Assembly: GCF_042610375.1 (NCBI RefSeq)
Contig: NZ_JBGJZL010000003.1
Span: 380,133 to 444,132 of the forward strand
Direction: 5' to 3'
DNA length: 64,000 nt
Source of the DNA: CTSoil-075 sp042610375
Lineage (GTDB): Bacteria; Bacillota; Negativicutes; DSM-13327
The number at the start of each line of letters is the position of its first letter. Position 1 is the stretch's first letter. Both the position numbers and the translations under genes were made by a program. The notes under the pieces were generated by a model that saw only the letters and a program-made list of their open reading frames with translations, was not told the origin of the DNA and searched no databases. Shown in pieces: positions 17,700 through 27,083 of the stretch.

Positions 17700-18986
17700 A
17701 TGCGTCACATCATAGCAGTGTTTATTTTGTGTATTATGATGAGTGGGGGAATAAGCGAGAAGATCGTCTTTGCCAACCCCCAGCCAGTGATTGTCATTCA
17801 TATTAAAGGTGAGATTGATGGTGGGCAAGCTGCCTTAGTAAAACGTGCAATGGTTGATGCAGAAAGTAAACAAGCTAAGGCTATTCTTGTGGAAATGGAT
17901 ACTTTTGGTGGACTTGTTGATTCGGCTGTTCAGATTCGGGATATGATCAGTCAAACGCCAATCGAGACCATTTGTTACATCAAAAATCGTGCCTGGTCAG
18001 CGGGTGCTTTGATTGCCATTGCTCATCAACATATTGCGATTGCACCAGGAGGAAGTATTGGTGCAGCAGAGCCTATACCGACGACAGAAAAAACCATTGC
18101 TGCAGTGAAAGCAGAGTTTTCGGCAACGGCCAATCAAAAAGGACGTAATGTTAAAGTCGCAGAGGCCATGGTTGATAAGACTCTCGGATTTCCTGGATAT
18201 GCACAGCCAGGACAAATCTTAGCCTTGGCTGATTATCAAGCCATTCAAGTTGGTTATGCTGATTTATCAGCCGCTGATCGTAGTGATGTGCTTAAGTATT
18301 ATGGTTTAGCAGATTATGAGATACTCGACTATCAGCTTGGTACACAAGAAAAATTAGCAGGATGGCTTACGGATTCAACAGTAAAATCTTTATTATTATC
18401 CGTAATATTTTTAGCAATTTTTGCTGAAATTAAAACAGCGGGTATGGGAGTTGCGGCGGTTATTGGTTTGTTCGCTGCTTTGTTATTTTTCGGTAGTCAG
18501 TGGTTGACGGGTGTGGCAGGTTGGCTTGAGTTGATGTTGTTTATCAGTGGAATTTTTCTTATCCTAGTTGAATTGTATGTTCCTGGTTTTGGATTTTGGG
18601 GTATCAGTGGGATTGGTTGCATTGCGCTGAGTTTATTTCTAACCTTGGGTGGAAATATGGCCGCTGTGACCATGTTATCTTTTAGTTTGGTTATAGCAAT
18701 CATTGCTTTTCTTGCCATACTAAAATTTTTGCCATCAAGTCGATTGTGGACAAAAATAATTCTGAATGAAGTGGAAACAGTGCAGGCTGGTTTTACAAGC
18801 AGTCATGATTATAGTTCATATCTTGATCGGGAAGGTATTGTAGTCAGTTTATTACGACCAGCGGGTGTGATTGAGATTGATGGAGTGCATCTTGACGTTG
18901 TATCAGAAGGTCAGTATATTGAACCAGGTATGAAGGTAAAGGTGGTGAGTGTGAACGGAAGTCGAATTCTTGTCCGTCGTGTATAA
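17700..18986 (+). CDS. NfeD-family membrane serine protease-like protein (YqeZ)
   Basis: Partner of flotillin-type proteins. It has an N-terminal signal peptide (MRHIIAVFILCIMMSGGISE) and a ClpP-like domain with EMDTFGGLVDSAVQIRDMIS and the serine in NRAWSAGALIAIA. Several membrane helices follow (residues about 225-345), with a C-terminal OB-fold NfeD domain ending VVSVNGSRILVRRV. The start is ATG 17700, since GGGAGTG precedes it by 6 bases; ATG 17685 is upstream of that site. It is 428 residues, 24 bases before floA, a conserved pair. Confidence 0.92.
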   Translation: MRHIIAVFILCIMMSGGISEKIVFANPQPVIVIHIKGEIDGGQAALVKRAMVDAESKQAKAILVEMDTFGGLVDSAVQIRDMISQTPIETICYIKNRAWSAGALIAIAHQHIAIAPGGSIGAAEPIPTTEKTIAAVKAEFSATANQKGRNVKVAEAMVDKTLGFPGYAQPGQILALADYQAIQVGYADLSAADRSDVLKYYGLADYEILDYQLGTQEKLAGWLTDSTVKSLLLSVIFLAIFAEIKTAGMGVAAVIGLFAALLFFGSQWLTGVAGWLELMLFISGIFLILVELYVPGFGFWGISGIGCIALSLFLTLGGNMAAVTMLSFSLVIAIIAFLAILKFLPSSRLWTKIILNEVETVQAGFTSSHDYSSYLDREGIVVSLLRPAGVIEIDGVHLDVVSEGQYIEPGMKVKVVSVNGSRILVRRV

Positions 18987-19010
18987 ATAGAATTGAGGAG
19001 GGTTATCGTT

Positions 19011-20018
19011 ATGCTTGGAATCATTGGACCTATATTCTTTATGTTATTATTTATTATAGGAATTAGCGTGTTTTTGCATTTTGTTCCATTAGGGTTGTGG
19101 ATTTCGGCCATTGCTGCTGGAGTGCGTGTTGGTATTGTGACTTTAGTAGGTATGAGGCTTAGACGTGTGCCCCCTGCCAAAATTGTATTACCTTTGATCA
19201 AGGCCAATAAAGCAGGGCTCGATGTGACAGTTAATCAACTAGAAGCTCATTACTTGGCTGGTGGTAATGTAGATCGCGTGGTAGATGCTTTGATTGCCGC
19301 TCATAGGGCCGAAATTCCTTTGCCTTTCCAACGAGCTGCTGCTATTGATTTAGCCGGTCGTGATGTGCTTGAGGCTGTCCAGATGAGTGTTAATCCTAAA
19401 GTGATTGAAACGCCAATTGTTGCTGCTGTAGCTAAAAATGGGATTGAACTTAAAGTAAAAGCGAGAGTCACGGTGCGAGCTAATATTGATCGCTTGGTCG
19501 GTGGTGCTGGTGAAGCGACAGTCTTAGCTAGGGTTGGTGAAGGTATTATCACGACAGTTGGTTCTTCTGTTGATCACAAAGATGTACTCGCTAATCCTGA
19601 CCATATTTCAAAAACAGTACTCGCAAAAGGACTTGATGCAGGAACGGCATTTGAAATTTTGTCGATTGACATTGCTGATATTGACGTTGGGCGTAATATT
19701 GGTGCAGAACTTATGACTGACCAAGCGGAAGCTGAAAAACGCATTGCTCAAGCCAAAGCTGAAGAACGTCGAGCTATGGCAGTTGCTAATGAACAGGAGA
19801 TGAAAGCATATACCCAGGAAATGCAGGCTAAAGTCGTTGAAGCGCAAGCAGAGGTGCCGCATGCTCTCTCCATTGCTTTGCGAGAAGGTCGCATTGGAGT
19901 AATGGATTATTATAATATGAATAATATTACGGCCGATACTCAAATGCGGGAAACCATTAGCAAATCCGGACCGGCAGTGGCAAATCCATCAACTGAATCC
20001 AAAGAACCGCGGCGATAG
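19011..20018 (+). CDS. floA: Flotillin-like protein FloA
   Basis: Membrane-microdomain scaffold protein. The N-terminal hydrophobic hairpin (IFFMLLFIIGISVFLHFVPL) is followed by a PHB/SPFH-type domain with RVPPAKIVLPLIKANKAGL, VKARVTVRANIDRLVGGAGE and SVDHKDVLANPD. A coiled coil then carries AEAEKRIAQAKAEERRAMAV with the EA/AE repeats. It is 335 residues from ATG 19011 behind GAGGAGGG. Works with the preceding NfeD protein, by family knowledge. Confidence 0.95.
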   Translation: MLGIIGPIFFMLLFIIGISVFLHFVPLGLWISAIAAGVRVGIVTLVGMRLRRVPPAKIVLPLIKANKAGLDVTVNQLEAHYLAGGNVDRVVDALIAAHRAEIPLPFQRAAAIDLAGRDVLEAVQMSVNPKVIETPIVAAVAKNGIELKVKARVTVRANIDRLVGGAGEATVLARVGEGIITTVGSSVDHKDVLANPDHISKTVLAKGLDAGTAFEILSIDIADIDVGRNIGAELMTDQAEAEKRIAQAKAEERRAMAVANEQEMKAYTQEMQAKVVEAQAEVPHALSIALREGRIGVMDYYNMNNITADTQMRETISKSGPAVANPSTESKEPRR

Positions 20019-20026
20019 GTGATATG

Positions 20027-20371
20027 ATGGATACATTACTTACTTTGCTAATCATGGGGATATTGTATGTAGTACCTAGAATATGGAAAACATATCTTGA
20101 AAAAATAAATAAAAATCAAGAAGTACCTGTCTCTGGTTTACCTGCAGTTAGCAACGGATCTTCCCAAGAAGAAAAAATATCAAAACCTGCGATCCATATT
20201 TCTGAGTTGCCATTAGCTGCAACTTCTAAAGGGATACAAAATATTTCGAATCAAGAGGGCGAAAAGTCAGCATGGCATGGCAAAGTTGATCATAACATGC
20301 TTGTAAATGGTGTGATTTTTGCTGAGATTCTGCAACCTCCTCGAGCATATAGACCTTTCATAAAACGATAA
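20027..20371 (+). CDS. Hypothetical membrane-anchored protein downstream of floA
   Basis: 114 residues, with one N-terminal hydrophobic segment (LLTLLIMGILYVVPRIW) then a charged, probably disordered tail. The end reads MLVNGVIFAEILQPPRAYRP, a short C-terminal motif with E-I-L-x-P-P-R-A. The position corresponds to the third gene of the yqeZ-floA-yqfB group, but I see no convincing YqfB match. It starts at ATG 20027 after AGGTGAT; ATG 20024 is the alternative. Confidence 0.65.
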   Translation: MDTLLTLLIMGILYVVPRIWKTYLEKINKNQEVPVSGLPAVSNGSSQEEKISKPAIHISELPLAATSKGIQNISNQEGEKSAWHGKVDHNMLVNGVIFAEILQPPRAYRPFIKR

Positions 20372-20424
20372 AATAGATATAAAAATAACAGGGAAAATAA
20401 TCCCTGTTATTTTTATATCTATTT
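20371..20424. terminator. Very long perfect hairpin terminator after the floA operon
   Basis: 24-bp perfect inverted repeat (20371-20394 with 20401-20424) with a 6-base loop, containing an A-rich left and T-rich right arm. It can act as a terminator in both directions. The stem is much longer than needed. Confidence 0.8.
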
Positions 20425-20513
20425 CGTACATGATAATGAATAATAGCGTCTATGCAAAAACGCCCATTTGCGTTATACAAAATAAGTGTAATACCTTTAA
20501 AGGGGGCAGATTT

Positions 20514-22037
20514 ATGGATGCAGAATATAAGGGTCGATTAACATATGCAAAGGGTACGTCGGTAGAGTTCGTTGTAGGTCCGAATCAAGATGTTGATTTT
20601 GGTGATATTTTAGTTGTTGAGGGAAAGAATAATGATAAGTTTTATATTAGAGCATATGATTTTAAAGTAAAATCTCGTTGGTCTGGCCTGAATGGTGTTG
20701 GTTATTTGATGAGTAAACTTGATGAAAATGGTCAGGTGGAAAATCAGGAAGATCTAGATTTTTATTTAGGTGGAAATCATACTGTAAAAATTGGTATGGC
20801 TGAGCAGCTTTGTTATGCAGATGATAGTGGACAATTATTGAATCCTAAGACTTGTCCGGATTTTTTCTGTCAAGTTCGAACATTAAGCCCTCAAGATACA
20901 AGTTTGCTCAATGAAATGAAAGGTGATTTGGAAATTGGATTTTTGAAAAGCGGACGTGGTGTGTTAAATTTGCCTATAGGTATTTATGGTCATCAAGCCA
21001 TCACGGAGCATATTGGAGTATTTGGTACGACGGGGTCCGGGAAAAGTAATTTGATAAAAGTATTGGCTAGTTCGGTGATTGACAATAAAAATTATGGATT
21101 ATTGATCTTCGATGTGCATAATGAGTATTTTAAAGATTTATCATCTCATCCTATGGCTAAAGATCGTTTGGCTGTTTATCATACGGATAGCCAGAATTAT
21201 GGTAAAAAAATTGCACTTAACTTTGCAGAAGTTGATGCTGATGATATTACAGCGTGCGCAACCTTTACTGAACCACAACTGGATGCGATTTATAAGCTTT
21301 CAGCGATATGGAAAGAAGATTGGATGAAATATGTACTGCAATATGAGGTTGCGGATATTATTGGGGAATTGGCTCATTGTACAGGAGAAAAATTCCACTC
21401 GCGAACCATTAGCAAAATCAAAAGTATTTGCTGGAATTTGGTGCAAGAACTTAATATTGATGAAGATGAGCAACAGGTGATACAGGAAATGCTTGCAGAA
21501 CTCGAACAAGGTAAAGTCGTCCTTGTTGAACTTAAAAACATTTCACCTGTTGGCGAACAAGCTTTATCCACCTTGTTATCCAAAAAATTATTAAAACATT
21601 ATGCAAGCAAGACTGAATATGAACGTAGCCAAGTTAAATCTGTTCTCACTGTCCTCGAAGAAGCCCACCGTTTCTTAGGGAAAAAGGAACAAAGCAGCAA
21701 TAATGTATTTGCGCGTTTGGTCAGTGAAGCGCGAAAATTTAATTTAGGAATGTGTATTGTTGATCAGCAGCCACGTCTGCTCGCGGATAATGTTTTATCA
21801 CAGCTCAATACGTTATTTATTTTAGGGCTAGCTTCTAAGGCGGATCGCACCAAATTAGAAGCCATGTGCCGCAAAGATATTTTAAGTCAACGTAATGAAA
21901 TAAAAAACTTGGAATGTGGTGAAATGATTGTTGCAACAAATTATATGCGTTTCGCAGCGCCGGTAAAAGTCCATAAATTTGAAAATTTCTTAGCGCAGCG
22001 ATCAATTGATCAGGGAGGATTTGTGCCCGTTGTATAA
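20514..22037 (+). CDS. HerA-like ATPase (DUF87 domain)
   Basis: RecA/FtsK-fold hexameric ATPase of the HerA group, a DNA translocase in archaea that works with NurA. An N-terminal beta-barrel-like part (about 1-120) precedes Walker A GTTGSGKSNLIKVLASS. Walker B is VLTVLEEAHRFLG, and the arginine-finger region FARLVSEARKFNLGMCIVDQ follows. The start is ATG 20514 behind AAAGGGGGC; 507 residues. No NurA-like nuclease is next to it, and terminators flank it on both sides, so it is a one-gene unit inserted in an otherwise Bacillus-like gene order. Confidence 0.85.
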   Translation: MDAEYKGRLTYAKGTSVEFVVGPNQDVDFGDILVVEGKNNDKFYIRAYDFKVKSRWSGLNGVGYLMSKLDENGQVENQEDLDFYLGGNHTVKIGMAEQLCYADDSGQLLNPKTCPDFFCQVRTLSPQDTSLLNEMKGDLEIGFLKSGRGVLNLPIGIYGHQAITEHIGVFGTTGSGKSNLIKVLASSVIDNKNYGLLIFDVHNEYFKDLSSHPMAKDRLAVYHTDSQNYGKKIALNFAEVDADDITACATFTEPQLDAIYKLSAIWKEDWMKYVLQYEVADIIGELAHCTGEKFHSRTISKIKSICWNLVQELNIDEDEQQVIQEMLAELEQGKVVLVELKNISPVGEQALSTLLSKKLLKHYASKTEYERSQVKSVLTVLEEAHRFLGKKEQSSNNVFARLVSEARKFNLGMCIVDQQPRLLADNVLSQLNTLFILGLASKADRTKLEAMCRKDILSQRNEIKNLECGEMIVATNYMRFAAPVKVHKFENFLAQRSIDQGGFVPVV

Positions 22038-22070
22038 AAGTGTAGGAGTCATCCTACACTTTATTTTTTT
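22037..22070 (+). terminator. Terminator after the HerA-like gene
   Basis: AAAGTGTAGGA (22037-22047) and its complement (22052-22062), followed by TATTTTTTT. Confidence 0.88.
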
Positions 22071-22120
22071 GCATAAAATAAAGCGTAGGATCATACATTT
22101 TATATGGAGGGGGGAGTACT

Positions 22121-22393
22121 GTGCATAAAAATAAACAATGGCAAAGACTGGCAGGAATGCTTGAGATTCCCCAAGATATTGTGTTAGACTTACCGCGCAT
22201 AACCATGCTTGGTAATAAACAATTGTTAATTGAAAATCATAAAGGTATTATTGAGTACACTCCTTCATTACTACGTATTAAATTAAATCAAGGTGAATTG
22301 ATGATTAGTGGAAAAAATTTAATGCTTGGTAATTTGCAGCTTGAACAAATTTTGGTTGAGGGTACGGTGGGGGAAATTAAGTATGACATTTAA
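22121..22393 (+). CDS. yqfC: Sporulation protein YqfC
   Basis: 90-residue protein of the YqfC family, needed in the mother cell during sporulation. The sequence GMLEIPQDIVLDLPRITMLG, then LLIENHKGIIEY, fits the family. It starts at GTG 22121 behind GGAGGGGGG. Its end overlaps yqfD by 11 bases, so the two are translationally coupled, as in Bacillus. Confidence 0.93.
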   Translation: MHKNKQWQRLAGMLEIPQDIVLDLPRITMLGNKQLLIENHKGIIEYTPSLLRIKLNQGELMISGKNLMLGNLQLEQILVEGTVGEIKYDI

Positions 22394-23585
22394 GTTGTTT
22401 AATTATATAACTGGTACGATTACTCTTAAGGTCAGTGGTGCCATGCCGGAAAAATTTATAAACTTATGCATGACTCATCAAAAAAGGTTACTGAGTATTA
22501 GTAAACACGATGAAGATTTTATTGTTTCTATGGGTTTATCCGATTTTTTTAGTATACGTCCACTTGTTCGTAAAAGCCAAAATCATGTGCAAGTCATTGG
22601 TTATGCAGGTTTACCTTTTCTTATCAGAAAAATTAAGAAGAGAAAAATGCTGGTTGCTGGTGGAATTGTTTTTTTGATGTTGCTGAATTTATTAATGTCA
22701 TATATTTGGTTTGTTGATATTGTAGGTATAAAATCTATATCAGCTCAACAGATTAAGGATGTTTTATATGAGCAGGGATTAAAGCCAGGCATGTTAAAAG
22801 AGAAGATCAATTCGAAAAAAATTGAAAATCAAATAGTACGGAGTATTCCTGAGGTTGCATGGGTGAATATTGGGTTTACGGGTACACGTGCTGTTGTAGA
22901 AATTGTGGAAAAAACCTTGCCTAAAGCCTTAGATAAAGCACCGGCTGATATTGTTGCTGCAAAAGATGGAATTATTACTGAGGTCATTGCCTTAGCTGGA
23001 GAAAGTGTAGTGAAAAAAGGTGATACAGTTAAGAAAGGTGATTTATTGATCAAAGGGGTAGCATATGATGGGAAAACAATGACTCCAAATCATGTGAATA
23101 CTGACCCTCAATTAATTAGAGCAAATGGCATTGTAAGGGCGAGGGTTTGGTATGAAGGTTATGGTGAGACAGAACTCATACAATTAAGTCATGAACGTAC
23201 AGGGCAACAGTATATCGGTGTAAAAATACGTGTAGGAGATCGTACCATTGTTTTAAAAGAGGTTGCAGTTAGTCCGGATCAGCTTTTTGAAATTGAGGAG
23301 GTTAATAAAAAGCTTTTATCGTGGAGGAATACTGACATTGTTGTCGAATCTATCATAAGTACTTATTATGAAGTTGATGAAAAAACGATTCATCTCAGTG
23401 TAGAAGAAGCACGTGAGCAAGGGAAAAGTAAAGCACTAGCAGAAATTCAAGCACTTATTCCTGAAACAGCATATGTATTACTAAGGACGGTTGAGGTACT
23501 AAAAACACCAGAAACTAACTTGGTACGCGTCAAAGTTAATGTAGAAACAGCTGAAGATATAGGGCAGTTTATGAATGTACAGTGA
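22383..23585 (+). CDS. yqfD: Sporulation protein YqfD (stage IV)
   Basis: Mother-cell sporulation protein of the YqfD/SpoIV family. It has a cytoplasmic N-terminal part (ITGTITLKVSGAMPEKFINL), one membrane helix (MLVAGGIVFLMLLNLLMSYIWF) and an extracellular region with GLKPGMLKEKIN, EVAWVNIGFTGTRAVVEIVE and AAKDGIITEVIALAGESVVK. ATG 22383 overlaps the yqfC end. It is 400 residues, a normal length. A terminator follows and phoH, usually next, is missing. Confidence 0.94.
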   Translation: MTFKLFNYITGTITLKVSGAMPEKFINLCMTHQKRLLSISKHDEDFIVSMGLSDFFSIRPLVRKSQNHVQVIGYAGLPFLIRKIKKRKMLVAGGIVFLMLLNLLMSYIWFVDIVGIKSISAQQIKDVLYEQGLKPGMLKEKINSKKIENQIVRSIPEVAWVNIGFTGTRAVVEIVEKTLPKALDKAPADIVAAKDGIITEVIALAGESVVKKGDTVKKGDLLIKGVAYDGKTMTPNHVNTDPQLIRANGIVRARVWYEGYGETELIQLSHERTGQQYIGVKIRVGDRTIVLKEVAVSPDQLFEIEEVNKKLLSWRNTDIVVESIISTYYEVDEKTIHLSVEEAREQGKSKALAEIQALIPETAYVLLRTVEVLKTPETNLVRVKVNVETAEDIGQFMNVQ

Positions 23586-23639
23586 TATAATGAATCGATG
23601 ATAGCTAAATTATATTGCTTTTGGAATAGGACGAGTGGT

Positions 23640-23690
23640 AATGGGGAACACTTATCCTACTTAAGTATGGTAGTGTTTTCCTTTTAATTT
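23640..23690 (+). terminator. Probable terminator after yqfD
   Basis: GGGGAACACT (23642-23651) pairs with AGTGTTTTCC (23672-23681) through G-C and G-T pairs, followed by a T-rich stretch. It separates yqfCD from pgpH. Confidence 0.6.
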
Positions 23691-23747
23691 AATCTGTATG
23701 CATTATGGTTGTGTTTTTTCAGAATGCTGCTAAGTGGAGTTGAAGTT

Positions 23748-25940
23748 ATGGTATCATTAAATAATAAATTGCAAGACTTTTTTGTTCAACCGACAAATGT
23801 ATATGCTAGAACGATTGCGCGGCGAATTATATTAAGTTTGGCGTTTTTTTTCTTGTTGATGATTATTTTGTCAACGGACTTTATTGCTGATAAAGTATCT
23901 TTTGAAGTCGGACAAGTAAGTGATCGGGACGTTATATCGCCGAGAACTGTTGTTTATGTAAATGCTGCTAAGACTAAGAATCTAGAAATGGAGGTCTTAG
24001 CGAGTGTCGCCAATGTATATGATATTGATGTTGCCATCACAACAAGGGCTGAAGAATCAATAGGATCTATCTTTAAAACAGTAGGAATGGTAGTCGGCGA
24101 TAAGACTTTAAATTCTTCTGAAGAAAAGATGGAAAAAATGCAAAAGTTATTGACAATATCTTTACCAAATTCATTGATGACTCATCTGATTGCCCTTGAT
24201 GAAAAGTCTATTGCGATTGCTGAAGAACAGACTAAAATGATTTTGCGTAAATACTTTCAAAGAGGTATTCGTGATGATGATTTAGCAATCACTAAAAAGA
24301 ATATTGTACTTGAGACGGAAGAGTTAGGATTAGATAATAATACGGAATCTGTAGTCGCAGGAATCACGCAAGTCCTGTTGCGTCCCAATTTCATATTAAA
24401 TATGCGTGAAACCGAAAAACGCAAACAATCAGCGATTGCTAACCTTGAACCTGTACGAGAAACAGTAAAAAAAGGACAAATTATGGTCAGACGTGGTGAT
24501 ATTGTAAGTGCTGAGCAAATTCATGGAATGGAAGAAATTGGACTATCAAGAGGACATGGTAGTGAAATTCGCATCTTTGGACTTGCTATTTTTGTCTTAC
24601 TGATCATGTTAATTATTTTAGGATATATGTATAAATTTGCTCATGCGATATACCAAGATGATTTAAAAGTCGTACTCTTAGGGTTAATTATCTTGATGGC
24701 ATTAGTGCTAGGGAAAGCGGCCCATTATTATTCTGACTTTATTGCTCCTGTTGCCGTTGGTGCTTTACTCGCTACAATCCTAATTGATGCACGAATTGGA
24801 TTTTTAGTGAGTATTGTGTTATCCTTATTATTTGGTATTATCGCGGATTATAATTTGCGTGCTGTATCGACAGTTCTAGTTGGCAGCATGATTGGGATCT
24901 ATAGTGTATCTAAAATGGCTCATGGTTATAGCTTAACGCGAACAGGTCTATGCATTGCAGTAATTAATTTTTTGGTGATTGGTTCAACTGGTTTCATTGA
25001 ACAGTTAAATGGTTCTCAAATTTTTAGACAAGGGATGATGGGAGTGTTTAGTGGTATTGGAGCTGCTGTCATTACCACTGGTATCTTGCCATATCTGGAA
25101 AATATCTTCAATATTACTACTCCCCTGAAATTGCTTGATTTAGCCCAACCTAATCACCCTTTGCTCCAGCGCTTACTTCTTGATGCTCCAGGTACCTATC
25201 ACCATAGTGTAATGGTTGGAAACTTAGCAGAAACTGCGGCAGATCATATTGGTGCTGATCCTGTTACAGTCAGAGTGGGTGCTTATTATCATGATATTGG
25301 AAAAATAAAACGACCATGTTTTTTTGTGGAAAATCAGGTAGGGAATGAAAATCCTCATGATAAGATAGCACCTTCGTTAAGTACTCTCATTGTTACGTCT
25401 CATATTAAAGATGGAGTAGATTTGTGTAATGATTATAAATTGCCACAGGTGATCATTGATATTGTCCAACAACATCATGGTACGATGTTAGTGTCGTATT
25501 TTTATAAACAGGCGACAGAAAATGAGCATGGTGAATGTATTATTGAAGCGGATTTTCGTTATGAAGGTCCTAGACCGAGAAGTAAAGAAGCCGCTCTTAT
25601 TATGTTAGCAGATGCCTGTGAGGCAGCGGTACGATCGATTAACAAACCGAATGCCAATCGCATTGAAGCTACAGTACGCAAACTCATACGAGAACGATTA
25701 CATGATGGTCAACTTGATGAATGTAACTTAACACTGAAAGATTTGAATATCATTGGTGATGTCTTTATCAGAGTTCTTTCTAGCATGTTTCATAAGCGTA
25801 TTGAATATCCAGATGCAGTGAAGGAACTAGAGAGGAGAAAAAATAAGAATGGAAATAGCATTAAACAACCTACAGGAAAAGACGGTAATTACATTGTCAA
25901 TGGAACAAATAGTGATGTCGGTGTTGCAAAAAACTGCTGA
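23748..25940 (+). CDS. pgpH: Cyclic-di-AMP phosphodiesterase PgpH (7TMR-HD family, YqfF)
   Basis: Membrane HD hydrolase that degrades c-di-AMP. After an N-terminal helix (IILSLAFFFLLMIILSTDF) comes an extracellular domain, then seven membrane helices (residues about 270-460). The cytoplasmic HD domain has LDAPGTYHHSVMVGNLAETA, GAYYHDIGKIKRP and the QQHHGTMLV and DFRYEGPRPRSKEAAL segments. It is 730 residues from ATG 23748. The last 92 bases overlap ybeY. It matters here because a c-di-AMP riboswitch lies at 51990. Confidence 0.95.
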   Translation: MVSLNNKLQDFFVQPTNVYARTIARRIILSLAFFFLLMIILSTDFIADKVSFEVGQVSDRDVISPRTVVYVNAAKTKNLEMEVLASVANVYDIDVAITTRAEESIGSIFKTVGMVVGDKTLNSSEEKMEKMQKLLTISLPNSLMTHLIALDEKSIAIAEEQTKMILRKYFQRGIRDDDLAITKKNIVLETEELGLDNNTESVVAGITQVLLRPNFILNMRETEKRKQSAIANLEPVRETVKKGQIMVRRGDIVSAEQIHGMEEIGLSRGHGSEIRIFGLAIFVLLIMLIILGYMYKFAHAIYQDDLKVVLLGLIILMALVLGKAAHYYSDFIAPVAVGALLATILIDARIGFLVSIVLSLLFGIIADYNLRAVSTVLVGSMIGIYSVSKMAHGYSLTRTGLCIAVINFLVIGSTGFIEQLNGSQIFRQGMMGVFSGIGAAVITTGILPYLENIFNITTPLKLLDLAQPNHPLLQRLLLDAPGTYHHSVMVGNLAETAADHIGADPVTVRVGAYYHDIGKIKRPCFFVENQVGNENPHDKIAPSLSTLIVTSHIKDGVDLCNDYKLPQVIIDIVQQHHGTMLVSYFYKQATENEHGECIIEADFRYEGPRPRSKEAALIMLADACEAAVRSINKPNANRIEATVRKLIRERLHDGQLDECNLTLKDLNIIGDVFIRVLSSMFHKRIEYPDAVKELERRKNKNGNSIKQPTGKDGNYIVNGTNSDVGVAKNC

Positions 25941-26316
25941 AGTTTATGATATCGAAGCTCATACTGAAGTAAGTGTAGTCTTGGCAAATGATGAATATAT
26001 CCATGCTTTGAACCTTGAATATCGAGGCAAAGATTGTTCAACCGATGTCTTATCTTTTGCATTAAATGAAGGGGATGAGCCTGAAGTCCTTGATGGGCCT
26101 GAAGAGGTTTTATTAGGTGACATCATCATTTCGGTGGAGACTGCAACCCGTCAAGCTGAAGAATATGGACATAGTTTGGAACGTGAATTGGCTTATTTGA
26201 CAGTGCATGGTATACTGCATCTATTAGGATATGATCATATGACAGAAGAAGAAAAAACAGAAATGCGACAAGAAGAAGAACATGTTTTATCTCTTTTGGG
26301 CATTCATCGTGTATAA
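25849..26316 (+). CDS. ybeY: Endoribonuclease YbeY
   Basis: Metal-dependent single-strand RNase acting in 16S rRNA 3'-end maturation and ribosome quality control. It carries NLEYRGKDCSTDVLSFALNE and the zinc motif LTVHGILHLLGYDHMTEEE (H-x3-H-x5-H). The chosen ATG 25849 follows AGAGGAG by 11 bases and gives 155 residues, but it sits 92 bases inside the end of pgpH in another frame. A later start would remove most of the N-terminal strand, so the overlap seems real. Confidence 0.92.
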   Translation: MEIALNNLQEKTVITLSMEQIVMSVLQKTAEVYDIEAHTEVSVVLANDEYIHALNLEYRGKDCSTDVLSFALNEGDEPEVLDGPEEVLLGDIIISVETATRQAEEYGHSLERELAYLTVHGILHLLGYDHMTEEEKTEMRQEEEHVLSLLGIHRV

Positions 26317-26675
26317 TGAAGAGGAAACAAAGTCTTTCACAAGCATTTAAGAATGCTTTTTCTGGTATCGTATATTGTCTTTTACATGAACGCAATATGA
26401 AAATCCACATGGCAGCAGCTTTCTTTGCAGGAGGATTGGCTTGGTGGCTGCAACTTGATGATGATAAAATCTTAGTCTTATTAGTAACAATATCCAGCGT
26501 ACTTGTTGCTGAGATGGTCAATACTGTTGTGGAAAAGGTAGTTGATATGGTGTCGCCAGAAGTACATCCTCTGGCGAAAATTGCGAAAGATGTAGCAGCT
26601 GGAGCTGTGTTGATTACAGCCATTATTTCCTTGATTGTTGGTTATATTTTATTTTGGAAAAAAATATGGACCTAA
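26316..26675 (+). CDS. dgkA: Diacylglycerol/undecaprenol kinase (DgkA family)
   Basis: Small membrane kinase phosphorylating undecaprenol or diacylglycerol. It has the N-terminal SLSQAFKNAFSGIVYCLLHE and ERNMKIHMAAAFFAG, and the family signature LVAEMVNTVVEKVVDMV, with three membrane helices. It is 119 residues. Its ATG overlaps the last base of the ybeY stop (TAATG), indicating coupling. Confidence 0.93.
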   Translation: MKRKQSLSQAFKNAFSGIVYCLLHERNMKIHMAAAFFAGGLAWWLQLDDDKILVLLVTISSVLVAEMVNTVVEKVVDMVSPEVHPLAKIAKDVAAGAVLITAIISLIVGYILFWKKIWT

Positions 26676-26688
26676 GGAGAAAAAAGTG

Positions 26689-27081
26689 ATGGAAGAAATC
26701 ATTGTGGCGGCGCAGGCAGTAAGGGAAAATGCTTATGTGCCCTATTCCAATTTCAAAGTTGGGGCTGCGGTACTCGCTAAAAATGGGAAAATATATACGG
26801 GCTGTAATGTGGAAAATGCTTCCTATGGTTTGTGTAATTGTGCCGAACGTACAGCTATTTTTAAGGCTGTATCTGAGGGGGAAACTGATTTAGTTGCAAT
26901 TGCGATTATCGCTGATACAGTTAAACCTGTAGCGCCTTGTGGAGCTTGTAGGCAAGTTATGGCTGAATTTCGTATACAAAAGATCATGATGTGCAATTTG
27001 CACGGTGAGCAAAGAATTGCTACACTTGAAGAATTATTACCCTATTCATTTGAGAAAAAACATTTGTCAGGAGAGATTTAA
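26689..27081 (+). CDS. cdd: Cytidine deaminase
   Basis: Zinc enzyme converting cytidine/deoxycytidine to uridine forms. The motifs are VPYSNFKVGAAVLAKNGKIY, ENASYGLCNCAERTAIFKA (C-A-E) and VAPCGACRQVMAEF (PCGxCR). The start is ATG 26689 with AAGGAGA upstream, 130 residues. It lies 13 bases after dgkA and 2 bases before era. Confidence 0.95.
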   Translation: MEEIIVAAQAVRENAYVPYSNFKVGAAVLAKNGKIYTGCNVENASYGLCNCAERTAIFKAVSEGETDLVAIAIIADTVKPVAPCGACRQVMAEFRIQKIMMCNLHGEQRIATLEELLPYSFEKKHLSGEI

Positions 27082-27083
27082 TA

